Source: Methanobrevibacter millerae
GTDB lineage: Archaea; Methanobacteriota; Methanobacteria; Methanobacteriales; Methanobacteriaceae
Assembly: GCF_001477655.1 (NCBI RefSeq)
Contig: NZ_CP011266.1
Coordinates: forward strand, 669,001 to 733,000
Direction: 5' to 3'
DNA: 64,000 nucleotides
A model generated the notes under the pieces. The model searched no databases. It saw only the letters and a program-made list of their open reading frames with translations, and had not been told where the DNA came from. Below are positions 9,245 to 17,814 of the stretch, piece by piece. The position numbers and the translations under genes are program-made. Every line of letters begins with the position of its first letter. Position 1 is the first letter of the stretch.

Positions 9245-9735
9245 TGCCTGATTTGATTGATGGATCTGAAAATGTTTCTGTTCATGGTATTTTCAATTGG
9301 ATTTTATTATTGGTTATATTTTCAGTTATCACAGTTATTGGGAATTTTATTGGATATAAACATCCTATGACTGATTCATTGGTTGGTATGGGTATATTGT
9401 CTCTTATTACTCTTATTGGTGTGTGGTTAGAGAGATATTTGCCATTTAACATTTCATCTATTCTTTATATAAGTGTAATCGGTATAGTGATTGCATTGCC
9501 TGGAATGCCGACATCTGATTTTGTTCTTTATTATGTTTCCAAAGTTGAACTTTTATCTATCGTAACTGTATTTTTGGCTTATGTCGGTATTGGTATGGGT
9601 AAAAGTTGGGATGAATTTAAGGCATTAGGTTGGAGAGCTGTAGTTGTGACTGTTTTAGTTATTGCAGCTACTTATTATGGTGCAGCAATCGTGGCGCATG
9701 TCGTGCTTGTTGCAACAGGTGTGCCTGCAATCTAA
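9244..9735 (+). CDS. Membrane partner of DUF3100 protein, copy 1
   Basis: This is a 163-residue protein with about five membrane segments, starting MPDLIDGSENVSVHGIFNW. The segments GIVIALPGMPTSDFVLYYVS and YVGIGMGKSWDEFKALGW resemble helices of ion-coupled carboxylate carriers, but no family assignment is certain. It starts at ATG 9244, overlapping the stop of the DUF3100 gene by one base. It differs from copy 2 (10770-11261) at only five residues, and the DNA is close to identical over its first two thirds. Confidence 0.82.
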   Translation: MPDLIDGSENVSVHGIFNWILLLVIFSVITVIGNFIGYKHPMTDSLVGMGILSLITLIGVWLERYLPFNISSILYISVIGIVIALPGMPTSDFVLYYVSKVELLSIVTVFLAYVGIGMGKSWDEFKALGWRAVVVTVLVIAATYYGAAIVAHVVLVATGVPAI

Positions 9736-9870
9736 TTTTTATTCTTTTTTTGTGAATTTTATTATTCTTTTTTATTCTCATTTTATGAACTTTTAAAAAT
9801 TAAAACTTAATAATTTATATAATATTTTTAAGAAAAATAAATTCAATGAATAATTGTGGAATTTTTGGGG

Positions 9871-10770
9871 ATGATTTGTATTCCTAAAAGAGCTGATGAT
9901 GGTCATGTTGAGCATATCTATCGTGAAAAAACTGATAGAAGGATTTTAAAGAAGAATCCTTGGAGAGATTATAAACTACATTTGACCGTGTTTTTTTTAG
10001 TTGTTATTGCTGAATTAATCGGAACTATTTATATTCCTATTTCTAAAAATGTTACCATAACAATAATGCCCTTGATTTATACTATTGTCTTGGGTTTGAT
10101 TTTTTATCTGGATAAACGTATTACTTGGATTAAAAGAAGGCAGGCTCGCATTGCTGAAGGGGCAATGATGCTTTTTATTGGTATTTTAATTGCAAAATTG
10201 GCTGTGTCCAGTGGTCAGTCAATTCATCTGATTTTTGAGATGGGTCCTGCATTGATATTGCAGGAATTAGGACATTTGGCTACAATTTTAGTTCTTCCAA
10301 TTGCTTTGCTTTTAGGATTTAAGGAAGAATCTATTGGTATGACAAATTCTATAGGTCGTGAACCAAATGTTGCTGTTGTTGTAGATAAATATGGTTTTAA
10401 TTCACCACAATCAAGAGGTGTATTTGCAATATTCATTATTGGTACTGTGATTGGAACAATTTTCATTAGTTTCCTTGTTACTTTTTCATTATCTTTCTTG
10501 CCATTGCATCCTTATGCATTTGCTATGGCTAGTGGTGTTGGTAGTGCCAGTATGAATGCGGCTGCTATTGGACCTACTCTTGCAGCATTTCCTGGATTGG
10601 AAACTAGTATTGAAGCATTTGCCGGTTTTAGTAATTTACTGTCTTTCTGTGTTGGTATCTATATAGTTATTTTTGTAGCAATGCCTTTGACAGAAAAATT
10701 ATATTATTGGTTAGAACCTAAAATCGGAAAAAAATCTGTTGTTGAAAAGAAAAATGGGGATGATGAATAA
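9871..10770 (+). CDS. DUF3100 family integral membrane protein, copy 2
   Basis: At 299 residues it is colinear with copy 1, sharing VEHIYREKTDRRILKKNPW, RRQARIAEGAMMLFIGIL and MASGVGSASMNAA. Differences cluster in the first membrane segment and in loops. ATG 9871 aligns with the start of copy 1; a GTG at 9856 would add five residues not matched in copy 1. It ends with TAATG coupling to the next gene. Its role is likely the same as copy 1, perhaps with altered substrate or regulation, since it has its own AT-rich upstream region. Confidence 0.85.
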   Translation: MICIPKRADDGHVEHIYREKTDRRILKKNPWRDYKLHLTVFFLVVIAELIGTIYIPISKNVTITIMPLIYTIVLGLIFYLDKRITWIKRRQARIAEGAMMLFIGILIAKLAVSSGQSIHLIFEMGPALILQELGHLATILVLPIALLLGFKEESIGMTNSIGREPNVAVVVDKYGFNSPQSRGVFAIFIIGTVIGTIFISFLVTFSLSFLPLHPYAFAMASGVGSASMNAAAIGPTLAAFPGLETSIEAFAGFSNLLSFCVGIYIVIFVAMPLTEKLYYWLEPKIGKKSVVEKKNGDDE

Positions 10771-11261
10771 TGCCTGATTTGATTGATGGATCTGAAAATG
10801 TTTCTGTTCATGGTATTTTCAATTGGATTGTGTTATTGATTATATTTTCAGTTATCACAGTTATTGGGAATTTTATTGGATATAAACATCCTATGACTGA
10901 TTCATTGGTTGGTATGGGTATATTGTCTCTTATTACTCTTATTGGTGTGTGGTTAGAGAGATATTTACCATTCAATATTTCATCTATTCTTTATATAAGT
11001 GTAATCGGTATAGTGATTGCATTGCCTGGAATGCCGACATCTGATTTTGTTCTTTATTATGTTTCCAAAGTTGAACTTTTATCTATTGTTACTGTATTTT
11101 TGGCTTATGTTGGTATTGGTATGGGTAAAAGTTGGGATGAATTTAAGGCATTGGGCTGGAGAGCAGTTGTTGTTACGATTTTGGTTATTGCATCCACTTA
11201 TTATGGGGCAGCAATTGTAGCACATATTGTGCTTGTTGCAACAGGCGTGCCTGCAATTTAA
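10770..11261 (+). CDS. Membrane partner of DUF3100 protein, copy 2
   Basis: The 163 residues are identical to copy 1 except for five conservative changes (two in the first membrane segment, three in the last). Most base differences are silent and lie toward the 3' end. It is translationally coupled to the upstream DUF3100 gene. The MmgE/PrpD gene follows after 67 bp. Confidence 0.82.
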   Translation: MPDLIDGSENVSVHGIFNWIVLLIIFSVITVIGNFIGYKHPMTDSLVGMGILSLITLIGVWLERYLPFNISSILYISVIGIVIALPGMPTSDFVLYYVSKVELLSIVTVFLAYVGIGMGKSWDEFKALGWRAVVVTILVIASTYYGAAIVAHIVLVATGVPAI

Positions 11262-11328
11262 ATTCCTTTTTTGTTTTTTAAAGATAAGTATTTATTCTAT
11301 TTTATACATACTTATTGTTGAGATTATT

Positions 11329-12741
11329 ATGTTTTTGCAAGATATTTCAAAATTTATTTCAAATTATCGTTATGAACAGGCTACTGTAGAATCAATCAAT
11401 ACAGTAAAGGCAGCTTTTTTAGACTTTTTTGGCGTAACGTATAGGGGAGCTAATGAAAATTCTCCAGTAATTGCTTTTAATACAATTAATGAAATATTTC
11501 AAAAAAACGATGATGTTGGTTTGCATGCATCTATTATCGGAAAACCAAATGTAAAAACAAATGTATTAAATGCTGCTTTTTTAAATGGTATTTCAGCACA
11601 TGTTTTGGAATTGGATGATGGTCACAGACAAGCACAAGCCCATTTGGGTGCAGTAATTTTTCCAACTGCATTAGCATTGGCTGAAGCTTATGGATTAGGT
11701 GGAAAAGAATTTTTTGAAGCGGTTATTGTTGGTTATGAAGTTGGAATTTTGTTTGGAAAATTGGTTAATCCTAAACACAGGGATAATGGTTTTCATACAA
11801 CTGGAACTATTGGAACTTTTGTTTCCGGTGCCGTTGCATCCAAACTACTTAAACTTGATGAGACACAAATTTTAAATGCATTGGGGCTATGTGGAACCCA
11901 GGCAGCAGGTCTTTTGGAATCGGATCATGCCGGAAGTATGGGCAAAGTTCTCCATATTGGTAAGGCAAATTATAATGGGATGCTGTCTGCATTTCTTGCA
12001 AGAAATGGATTTACTGGTGCCGAAACAATAATTGAAGGTTCTGAAGGGTTTTTAAAAACTATGGTTTTTCATGATGAGTTTGATAGTGATGATTATTCTT
12101 TTGATTCAATTTTAGAAGATGTGGGTACTGTAAAAGTTAGGGATATCTATTTTAAAAAATATCCGTTTTGCAGGCATTTGCATTCATCAATAGACACTGC
12201 ATTAAAGTTAAGGACTAGTTTGGGGGAGGAATATAATCATATTGAAAATGTGGCTGTTAAAACATATGATGTTGCGGCAGACCATAATAATTTCAAACCT
12301 AAAAACATTGAAGAATTAAAGCAGAGCCTTCCTTATGCGGTTGCCATTACACTTGTTATGGGTGAGGTAACTATTGAAACATTAGACATGCTAGTTGAAT
12401 ATGGGTTATTTGACAATTATTCTACTGTGGATAAAGTAAACAGTATAAAAAATCTTGTAAATAAGATGATTATTCTTAAAGATGAAAAATTGAATGATTT
12501 GTATCCAAATAAAAGACCTTCTAATGTTATTATAAAATTGGATGAAAGTTTTAGAAATGGGGTATTTCAAAATATTACTTTTATTCCGAAGGGAGACTTT
12601 GAAAACCCTTATGATTTAAGTGAATTGATTGATAAATTCAAAAGTTTAAATCCTGATTATAATATAAATAATTTAGTTATAATTGATGAATTGGATAATT
12701 ATTCGATGACTGATGTTGTTGGGGTTTTAAATGAAAACTAA
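11329..12741 (+). CDS. MmgE/PrpD family protein (2-methylcitrate dehydratase-like)
   Basis: The 470-residue protein shows the MmgE/PrpD signature: AFLDFFGVTYRG, NAAFLNGISAHVLELDDGH, YEVGILFGK, GFHTTGTIGTFVSGAVASKL, LGLCGTQAAGL and a C-terminal KKYPFCRHLHSSID. Family members dehydrate 2-methylcitrate (PrpD) or decarboxylate cis-aconitate; the substrate here is not settled by sequence. ATG 11329 begins the conserved fold (MFLQDISKF); an upstream in-frame extension to 11227 would overlap the previous gene. The next gene overlaps by 11 bp. With fumarase alpha and a citryl-CoA lyase-like gene nearby, a C6 tricarboxylic-acid pathway is likely. Confidence 0.88.
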   Translation: MFLQDISKFISNYRYEQATVESINTVKAAFLDFFGVTYRGANENSPVIAFNTINEIFQKNDDVGLHASIIGKPNVKTNVLNAAFLNGISAHVLELDDGHRQAQAHLGAVIFPTALALAEAYGLGGKEFFEAVIVGYEVGILFGKLVNPKHRDNGFHTTGTIGTFVSGAVASKLLKLDETQILNALGLCGTQAAGLLESDHAGSMGKVLHIGKANYNGMLSAFLARNGFTGAETIIEGSEGFLKTMVFHDEFDSDDYSFDSILEDVGTVKVRDIYFKKYPFCRHLHSSIDTALKLRTSLGEEYNHIENVAVKTYDVAADHNNFKPKNIEELKQSLPYAVAITLVMGEVTIETLDMLVEYGLFDNYSTVDKVNSIKNLVNKMIILKDEKLNDLYPNKRPSNVIIKLDESFRNGVFQNITFIPKGDFENPYDLSELIDKFKSLNPDYNINNLVIIDELDNYSMTDVVGVLNEN

Positions 12742-13630
12742 TGATTTTTTAAGTCAAATTGGCATTAATGATGTTGATTCTAATTATGAGTCTGAAAAAC
12801 GCTTTGGCGATGGTGGCCAATTTAGATTTGAGGTTCCGGGTATTCAGTCACCAAAAACAATGAAAGCACTTTTAAATGAAGCAAAAAATCAGGAATTGGT
12901 CATTCACAGGGTAACTCAGACGAAAGGAATAATGCTTTTGACAGATGAAGAAATTATTGAAATGGTAAATTTGGCTAAAAATTATGGATGTGAATTGTTT
13001 TTATCTGTCGGTCCAAGAGCAACTTATGACACATCTGCAACCGTTCATACTAAAGAGGGCAGCAGAATTGGTTATCGCTTAAGAGGCTATGATAATTTAG
13101 TTTATGCAATTGAAGATGTGAAAAGAGCTGTAAATTTAGGTGTTCGTGGAATTTTACTGTATGATGAAGGTTTATTATATGTTTTAAACCAAATGAGGAT
13201 TGATGGCGAACTTTCAAATAACCTACATTTTAAGATGTCTGCCCATGCAGGTCATGGAAACCCCGCTTCAGCAAAGCTTTTGGAATTAATTGGACTTAAT
13301 TCATTTAATCCTGTTCGTGATTTACAAATTCCAATGCTGGCTTCCATAAGAAATGCCATTGATATTCCAATTGACTTGCATACTGAAAATCCAAAATCAA
13401 CAGGTGGTTTTATAAGGCATTATGAAGTTCCTAAATTCATTAAAGTAGCATCTCCTGTTTATTTAAAGACTGGAGGTTCTGTTGCAGCTAATCACAATTG
13501 GGATACTACAGAAAAAGAAGCTATTGCCAGAATAAAACAAGTCAAATTGGTTGAAAGGATGATAAGACAATATGCACCTGATTCCACCATCTCACCAAAA
13601 AATTCTAATGATTTGTCAATTCCTGAGTGA
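12731..13630 (+). CDS. TIM-barrel protein, possibly U32-peptidase-like
   Basis: A 299-residue cytoplasmic protein with barrel-like strands (LVIHRVTQTKG, CELFLSVGPRA, GVRGILLYDEG, LHFKMSAHAGHGNPASA, IDIPIDLHTENP). The SAHAGHGN and DLHTENPKSTGG segments look like active-site loops. The overall pattern resembles proteins annotated as U32 peptidases, but I do not see enough to assert peptidase activity; a lyase or aldolase-type barrel is an alternative. It overlaps the MmgE/PrpD gene by 11 bp and precedes fumarase alpha by 4 bp, so it is a core member of this operon. Confidence 0.6.
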   Translation: MKTNDFLSQIGINDVDSNYESEKRFGDGGQFRFEVPGIQSPKTMKALLNEAKNQELVIHRVTQTKGIMLLTDEEIIEMVNLAKNYGCELFLSVGPRATYDTSATVHTKEGSRIGYRLRGYDNLVYAIEDVKRAVNLGVRGILLYDEGLLYVLNQMRIDGELSNNLHFKMSAHAGHGNPASAKLLELIGLNSFNPVRDLQIPMLASIRNAIDIPIDLHTENPKSTGGFIRHYEVPKFIKVASPVYLKTGGSVAANHNWDTTEKEAIARIKQVKLVERMIRQYAPDSTISPKNSNDLSIPE

Positions 13631-13634
13631 TTAT

Positions 13635-14480
13635 ATGGACATTATTGATAAAGTATCGGATTCGATAATTAAAGCCAGCACTAATTTGTCTGTTGATAAA
13701 GAAAATGCTTTAAAGCTTGCTATTGAAAATGAAACTAATGAAAATGCTTTATGGGCATTAGAACAAATTTTAGAAAATTATAAAGTCGCTCAAAAAACCA
13801 AGTTTCCATTATGTGATGATACAGGAATTCCTCATGTTGTTATAGAGTTGGGATCTAATCGAGAAATCACGTCTGATTTGATATCTCAAATTAATGAAGG
13901 AATTTATCAAGGTTTGAATAAACTTCCTGCAAGGCCAATGGCTGTAAAAGGTAATCCTATTGAGAAAATTGAACAATCAAAAGGTTTATTTGATGATCCT
14001 GGTTTAATGAAACCCGCTTCTTTTTTAATAGATAATGCTGATAATCCCGATACATTGAATATTCATTTTCTGCTGCAGGGTGGGGGTCCTGAAATAAGGG
14101 CAAAAACTTATAGGGTATATCATAAGCGTTCTTTTGAAATTGTAATCAATGAAGCTATTGGTTGGCTAAATGATTCATTGAAGCTTTTAGGCTGCACTCC
14201 TTCAATTCCCGCAATAGGTATTGGAAGAACACATTATGAAGCATCTTCGTTGATGTTAAAGGCAATGGTATATGGAAATCTTGATAACATGTCAAATGAA
14301 GAAAGATATATAACTCAAAAACTAAATGAAACGCAAATTGGTCCTTTAGGTTTTGGTGGAGATACTACTGTTTTAGGAGCATTTTTAAAAATCGGAAATC
14401 AAAGAGCCAGCGGAGTTCGTATTGTTTCTGTCAGACCGTCTTGTTTTGTTGAGCCAAGAAAAGCAACTTTAATATTATAA
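13635..14480 (+). CDS. Class I fumarate hydratase, alpha (N-terminal) subunit
   Basis: The 281 residues match the alpha subunit of two-part class I fumarase/tartrate dehydratase. Likely [4Fe-4S] ligands are C60 (FPLCDDTG), C187 (LLGCTPSIPAIGIG) and C270 (VRPSCFVEPRK). The gene normally acts with a beta subunit to interconvert fumarate and malate; no beta gene is in the window. ATG 13635 has GAGTGATT upstream, overlapping the previous stop. The annotated substrate is uncertain because TtdA-type enzymes hydrate different dicarboxylates and the neighbours are MmgE/PrpD and citryl-CoA lyase-like genes. The TnpB element begins just downstream. Confidence 0.87.
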   Translation: MDIIDKVSDSIIKASTNLSVDKENALKLAIENETNENALWALEQILENYKVAQKTKFPLCDDTGIPHVVIELGSNREITSDLISQINEGIYQGLNKLPARPMAVKGNPIEKIEQSKGLFDDPGLMKPASFLIDNADNPDTLNIHFLLQGGGPEIRAKTYRVYHKRSFEIVINEAIGWLNDSLKLLGCTPSIPAIGIGRTHYEASSLMLKAMVYGNLDNMSNEERYITQKLNETQIGPLGFGGDTTVLGAFLKIGNQRASGVRIVSVRPSCFVEPRKATLIL

Positions 14481-14498
14481 TTTTTCTTTAACTTTATT

Positions 14499-14542
14499 GT
14501 GCAAGAATTCTCTGGCTTCTTTAAGCCAGGGATGAATTGCAC
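14499..14542 (+). repeat. Left-end subterminal hairpin of the tnpB element
   Basis: GTGCAA (14499-14504) and TTGCAC (14537-14542) form an outer arm, with the inner 9-bp stem 14510-14518/14523-14531 and loop CTTT. It is near-identical in core to the right-end hairpin. Lying 19 bp after the fumarase stop, it could also act as a terminator for that operon. Confidence 0.7.
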
Positions 14543-14829
14543 ATTTTAGTGGATAGTGTCTATATTTTTTTTATGTGGATGGAGTGATGAGATTACTTTT
14601 CAAATGCTCTCGGATAAATGCCATATAATATGTAGGTTTATAATATGTAATATAGAAAGATGTGGGGAAAAACTTCAATAAGTTAATTTTTTTCCTTTCT
14701 TTTTTAATCACGGTTTCATAATAATATTCTAAAAAAACAATCCTTTTAGTGTATTATATTTTTTTAGTCACTAGGATGATGTTTTTTTTAGGTTTTAATA
14801 AAATGTGAAAAAAAAGATGTTGAAAAAAA

Positions 14830-16086
14830 ATGTGCGATAAAACTTTTATTTTAACGGATAAGGTTGAATTTGTTCCTGATGAAAAGATGGAAAAGGAATT
14901 ATGGTTTAATATTAATGCCAGTGCTTTTGTATACAATAAAACATTGGAATATAGTATTTACCGTGAAAATCTAGTTAAAGAATTCGCAATAGGCAACAAA
15001 TTTAAAGTAAACCGCACATACACACAAAAAATAGTTAAAACATTAAAAAAACATTATCCTTTTCTAGAAGATGCTGATTCTACCTGCCTTCAAGCATCCA
15101 CTGATAGACTAATAAAAGCCTATGAAGGATATTATGACCACAGAACCGGCGCTCCAAGATTTAAAAAACGTAAAAAAAATCCTGTAACTTCTATTACTCT
15201 TCGAAACAATTTTTATGATACCAAAGAAGGTAATGTAGGGGCTATTAGGTGGTTGTCTGAAAATGAATTACGAGTGACTAAACTGGGAAAAATAACCGTT
15301 AAGCATAGAAGACACATCAAAGGTAAAATTAAAGAGGCTACATTAAAATATGAAAACGGACGCTGGTACGTATGTATAGTATACGAATTAGATGAAAATA
15401 GACATGGTGAATTTTCCTATGGAGGATTATATGTCGGAATAGATGTTGGAATAACTGACTTTTTAACATTTTCCAACGGAAAAGTGATAGCCAAACCTGA
15501 CCTGAAGAAAATAAACGGAAGAATACAGTATTACCAACAAAAACTCGACGGCAAAAAAGAAGGCGGATCCAACTGGAAAAAAACACTAAAAAAACTCCAC
15601 AAATGGATAAGAAAGAAAAACAACGTAGTAAACGACTATTACCATAAAATATCCTATAATATAGTCAAACACTGCCAATTCATAGCCATGGAAACACTCA
15701 ACATTCGAGGAATGATTAAAGGTAACTTAAGCCGAAGCATACATGAAATCGGATGGGGAAAACTCATAGAAATGATAAAATACAAAGCAGAATTATATGG
15801 TCGTGAATTCGTACAAATCGATCGTTGGTTTCCATCGAGCAAAAAATGCCATGTTTGTGGAGAAATCAATCACGACTTAGGTCGTGAAGAAAGAGAATGG
15901 GAATGTCCCCATTGTCATGCAGTACATCAAAGAGATGTAAATGCTGCAAAAAACATTTTAGACGAAGGTCTACGCGCCACTGGTTCAATGGTGCTATGCT
16001 TAGTAGATTTCATGCCTAATAGTCAAGGAAAATCCATATATTATTATGAATGGAAATGCTTTGACGAAAAAATAGGCATGGCCTAA
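14830..16086 (+). CDS. tnpB: TnpB, RNA-guided endonuclease of IS605/IS1341 type
   Basis: At 418 residues it is a full-length TnpB. A basic N-terminal part (wedge/REC region, about 1-190) is followed by the split RuvC nuclease: D in YVGIDVGITDF (about 202), E in IAMETLNIRGM (about 289) and D in HQRDVNAAKN (about 370). A zinc ribbon CHVCG...CPHCH sits between the last two. All three catalytic acids and four cysteines are present, so the enzyme should be active. Known TnpB proteins cut DNA using a right-end RNA and promote element retention. The start ATG 14830 has no clear ribosome binding site. The element lies inside an otherwise metabolic gene run. Confidence 0.92.
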   Translation: MCDKTFILTDKVEFVPDEKMEKELWFNINASAFVYNKTLEYSIYRENLVKEFAIGNKFKVNRTYTQKIVKTLKKHYPFLEDADSTCLQASTDRLIKAYEGYYDHRTGAPRFKKRKKNPVTSITLRNNFYDTKEGNVGAIRWLSENELRVTKLGKITVKHRRHIKGKIKEATLKYENGRWYVCIVYELDENRHGEFSYGGLYVGIDVGITDFLTFSNGKVIAKPDLKKINGRIQYYQQKLDGKKEGGSNWKKTLKKLHKWIRKKNNVVNDYYHKISYNIVKHCQFIAMETLNIRGMIKGNLSRSIHEIGWGKLIEMIKYKAELYGREFVQIDRWFPSSKKCHVCGEINHDLGREEREWECPHCHAVHQRDVNAAKNILDEGLRATGSMVLCLVDFMPNSQGKSIYYYEWKCFDEKIGMA

Positions 16087-16121
16087 GAATCTCTGGCTTC
16101 TACAAGCCGGAGAGGTTCAAT
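15960..16121 (+). ncRNA. Candidate omega (right-end) RNA of TnpB
   Basis: In characterised TnpB elements the guide scaffold overlaps the 3' end of tnpB and ends at the right end. Here the right-end hairpin 16091-16112 followed by GAGGTTCAA fits that scaffold terminus. The guide would then be the flanking DNA starting about TTTTACTATAAC (16121 on). The 5' boundary given is arbitrary; no promoter was identified. Confidence 0.45.
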
Positions 16122-16163
16122 TTTACTATAACATTTATAAATAAATTAAATTATATTTTAATC

Positions 16164-16961
16164 ATGCAAAAAAATAATTTTCATGTTAATGAGCACTCTT
16201 TAAAAACTGCTATTTCTAATGTTGAACCTAATAAGTTAACTACACGGGGGTATAATCAGCAAGACTTAATCGAAAAGATTAGGTATGGAGATATGATTTT
16301 TCTAATTTTACGAGGAAGATTACCTTCAATTAAGGAGAGCAAAATGTTTAATCATGTTTTAGTTTCTTTCTGTGATCATGGCGTAACTCCTCCAAGCACT
16401 CAAACTGCAAGAATCATAGCTTCCTCAGGTTCACCGCTAAATTCAGCAGTTGCAGGTGCTTTGCTTTCTTTTGGCCATAAGCATGCGGGTGCCATAGAAA
16501 AATCAATGGAATTATATCAATCCAGTGTCAATTCACTAATATTAACAGAAGATGCAGATTTGGATAATAAGCAAATTGCAAGTTTGGCTATTGACATTTA
16601 TAATAATCATATTTCCGGAGATGAAAAAATTCCCGGTTTTGGGCACCGTTATCATACTACCGATCCAAGAGCCGAAAAATTAATTCAAATAGCAATTAAA
16701 GAGGGTTTTGTCGGCCCACATATTAAACTGGCTGTAGCTATTGAAGATTTATTAAGTCAAAATAAAGGAATTAAATTAAATGTGGATGGAGCTAATGCGG
16801 CTATTTTATCTGATTTAGGTTTCACTCCAGATTTAGGTTTGGGTATTTTCATAATTGGCCGTATTCCCGGAATCATTGCTCATATTCATGAAGAAAAAAT
16901 GGATGAAGATGAATTTAGACGTTTTTGCGATTTAGATGATATAATATATGGAGGTCATTAA
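16164..16961 (+). CDS. Short citrate synthase-family protein, citryl-CoA lyase-like
   Basis: The 265 residues cover the citrate synthase fold without the usual N-terminal extension, the size of stand-alone citryl-CoA lyases. Catalytic-type residues are present: His in FGHKHAGA (about 108), His in PGFGHRYH (about 157) and Asp in NVDGANAAI (about 209). It may cleave citryl-CoA or a homologue to acetyl-CoA and an oxo acid. A TATA-like TTTATAAATA lies about 25 bp before ATG 16164, with no ribosome binding site, so the mRNA may be leaderless and independently transcribed after the insertion element. The nitroreductase gene follows after one base. Confidence 0.85.
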   Translation: MQKNNFHVNEHSLKTAISNVEPNKLTTRGYNQQDLIEKIRYGDMIFLILRGRLPSIKESKMFNHVLVSFCDHGVTPPSTQTARIIASSGSPLNSAVAGALLSFGHKHAGAIEKSMELYQSSVNSLILTEDADLDNKQIASLAIDIYNNHISGDEKIPGFGHRYHTTDPRAEKLIQIAIKEGFVGPHIKLAVAIEDLLSQNKGIKLNVDGANAAILSDLGFTPDLGLGIFIIGRIPGIIAHIHEEKMDEDEFRRFCDLDDIIYGGH

Positions 16962-16962
16962 G

Positions 16963-17469
16963 ATGGATTTTGATGATGTAATCAATAAAAGATATAGTGT
17001 AAGAGGATATTTGGATAAAGATGTTGAACAGGAAAAATTGGATTATGTTTTAAATGCCGCTACTCTTGCTCCAACAGGTGTAAATTACCAGCCTTTTAAG
17101 GTTTATGTAATTGATACTAAAAAGAATAAAGAGGCATTATCTGAAATTTATTCAGCTAAATGGTTTACACAAGCACCATATGTATTGTGTGTTGTGGCAC
17201 AAACCGACAAGTCTTGGGTTAGAAAATGGGATAATAAAAACATTTCAGACATCGATGCTACTATTGTAATGGATCATATTATTTTAGCAGCTACAAATGT
17301 GGGTCTTGGAACATGTTATATTGCAGCATTCAAACCTGATAAGGCAAGAGAACTTTTGCAATTGGAAGATTCTGAGGAACCTGTATTATTCACACCTTTA
17401 GGTTATGGTGATGCCGAACCTAGGGACACTCCAAGAAAAGAAATTGATGAATTTGCCGTTTATTTATAG
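16963..17469 (+). CDS. Nitroreductase family flavoprotein
   Basis: This 168-residue protein starts with the family motif (INKRYSVRGYLDKDV) and has LAPTGVNYQPFKVYV, a central DHIILAATNVGLGTCYI and the C-terminal LGYGDAEPRDTPRK. Such proteins bind FMN and reduce diverse substrates with NAD(P)H. GGAGGTC at 16950-16956 precedes ATG 16963; the ribosome binding site lies within the end of the citryl-CoA lyase-like gene, so the genes are coupled. The physiological substrate is unknown. Confidence 0.9.
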   Translation: MDFDDVINKRYSVRGYLDKDVEQEKLDYVLNAATLAPTGVNYQPFKVYVIDTKKNKEALSEIYSAKWFTQAPYVLCVVAQTDKSWVRKWDNKNISDIDATIVMDHIILAATNVGLGTCYIAAFKPDKARELLQLEDSEEPVLFTPLGYGDAEPRDTPRKEIDEFAVYL

Positions 17470-17475
17470 ATTAAT

Positions 17476-17814
17476 ATGGATTTATTTATATTAAAAGCAG
17501 ATAATTCAGATGAAATGAATAGAATTTCAGAAGAGTTATCTGAAAATAAATTTAAAAAGATACAGGAAGAAGACCATTTTATCTTAATGAAAAAGAAAAG
17601 GTATGGTAATTATTATGTCCATATCTTATTTTTAATAATAGGTTTGTTATTTATTTATTTAGTATTGTTATTAAATGTAATTTACTTTACTTACAGTTAT
17701 TTATGGGCTTCCCCACATGTTTTAATAACAACTGAACTAAAAAGTAGTGATGGCGAACCATTGGAATATAATACAATGGATGAAGTTCTTGAAAAGGCAA
17801 ATAAACAATTTTAA
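17476..17814 (+). CDS. Hypothetical membrane-anchored protein
   Basis: The 112 residues have a charged N-terminal domain (1-44), one or two membrane segments at about 46-75 (VHILFLIIGLLFIYLVLLLNV) and a short hydrophilic C-terminal domain. No family is recognised. It begins 6 bp after the nitroreductase stop and is likely co-transcribed. It meets the next gene tail to tail with no spacing. Confidence 0.6.
   Translation: MDLFILKADNSDEMNRISEELSENKFKKIQEEDHFILMKKKRYGNYYVHILFLIIGLLFIYLVLLLNVIYFTYSYLWASPHVLITTELKSSDGEPLEYNTMDEVLEKANKQF

Larger units (their letters stand above)
8351..11261 (+). repeat. Tandem duplication of the two-gene DUF3100 module
   Basis: Unit 1 (8351-9735) and unit 2 (9871-11261) have the same gene order and the same one-base overlap. 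They are separated by 135 bp that ends in its own AT-rich promoter-like stretch (TTTATATAATATTTT near 9812-9826). The DUF3100 genes have diverged in many codons and amino acids, while the small partner genes are nearly identical. That mosaic indicates gene conversion or a later partial duplication. No terminal repeats or transposase flank the units. Confidence 0.9.
14499..16121 (+). mobile_element. IS605/IS1341-type element carrying only tnpB
   Basis: The element has one gene, tnpB, and no tnpA. Each end carries a hairpin of the same type: left CTCTGGCTT...AAGCCAGGG (14510-14531) and right CTCTGGCTT...AAGCCGGAG (16091-16112), each a 9-bp stem with one G-T pair and a 4-nt loop. The right end finishes GGTTCAA, a common end of TnpB elements. 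TTTAT at 14493-14497 immediately precedes the left end and may be the target-adjacent motif. Between 14543 and 14829 I see no gene, only AT-rich left-end DNA. Exact ends are inferred from the hairpins. Confidence 0.8.

Noticed and set aside
8351-11261. DUF3100 duplication as a composite transposon
   Set aside because: No inverted or direct repeats or transposase lie at the borders of the two units.
13635-16961. Fumarase beta subunit near the alpha gene
   Set aside because: No frame in the interval has beta-subunit motifs; the space is filled by tnpB and the citryl-CoA lyase-like gene.
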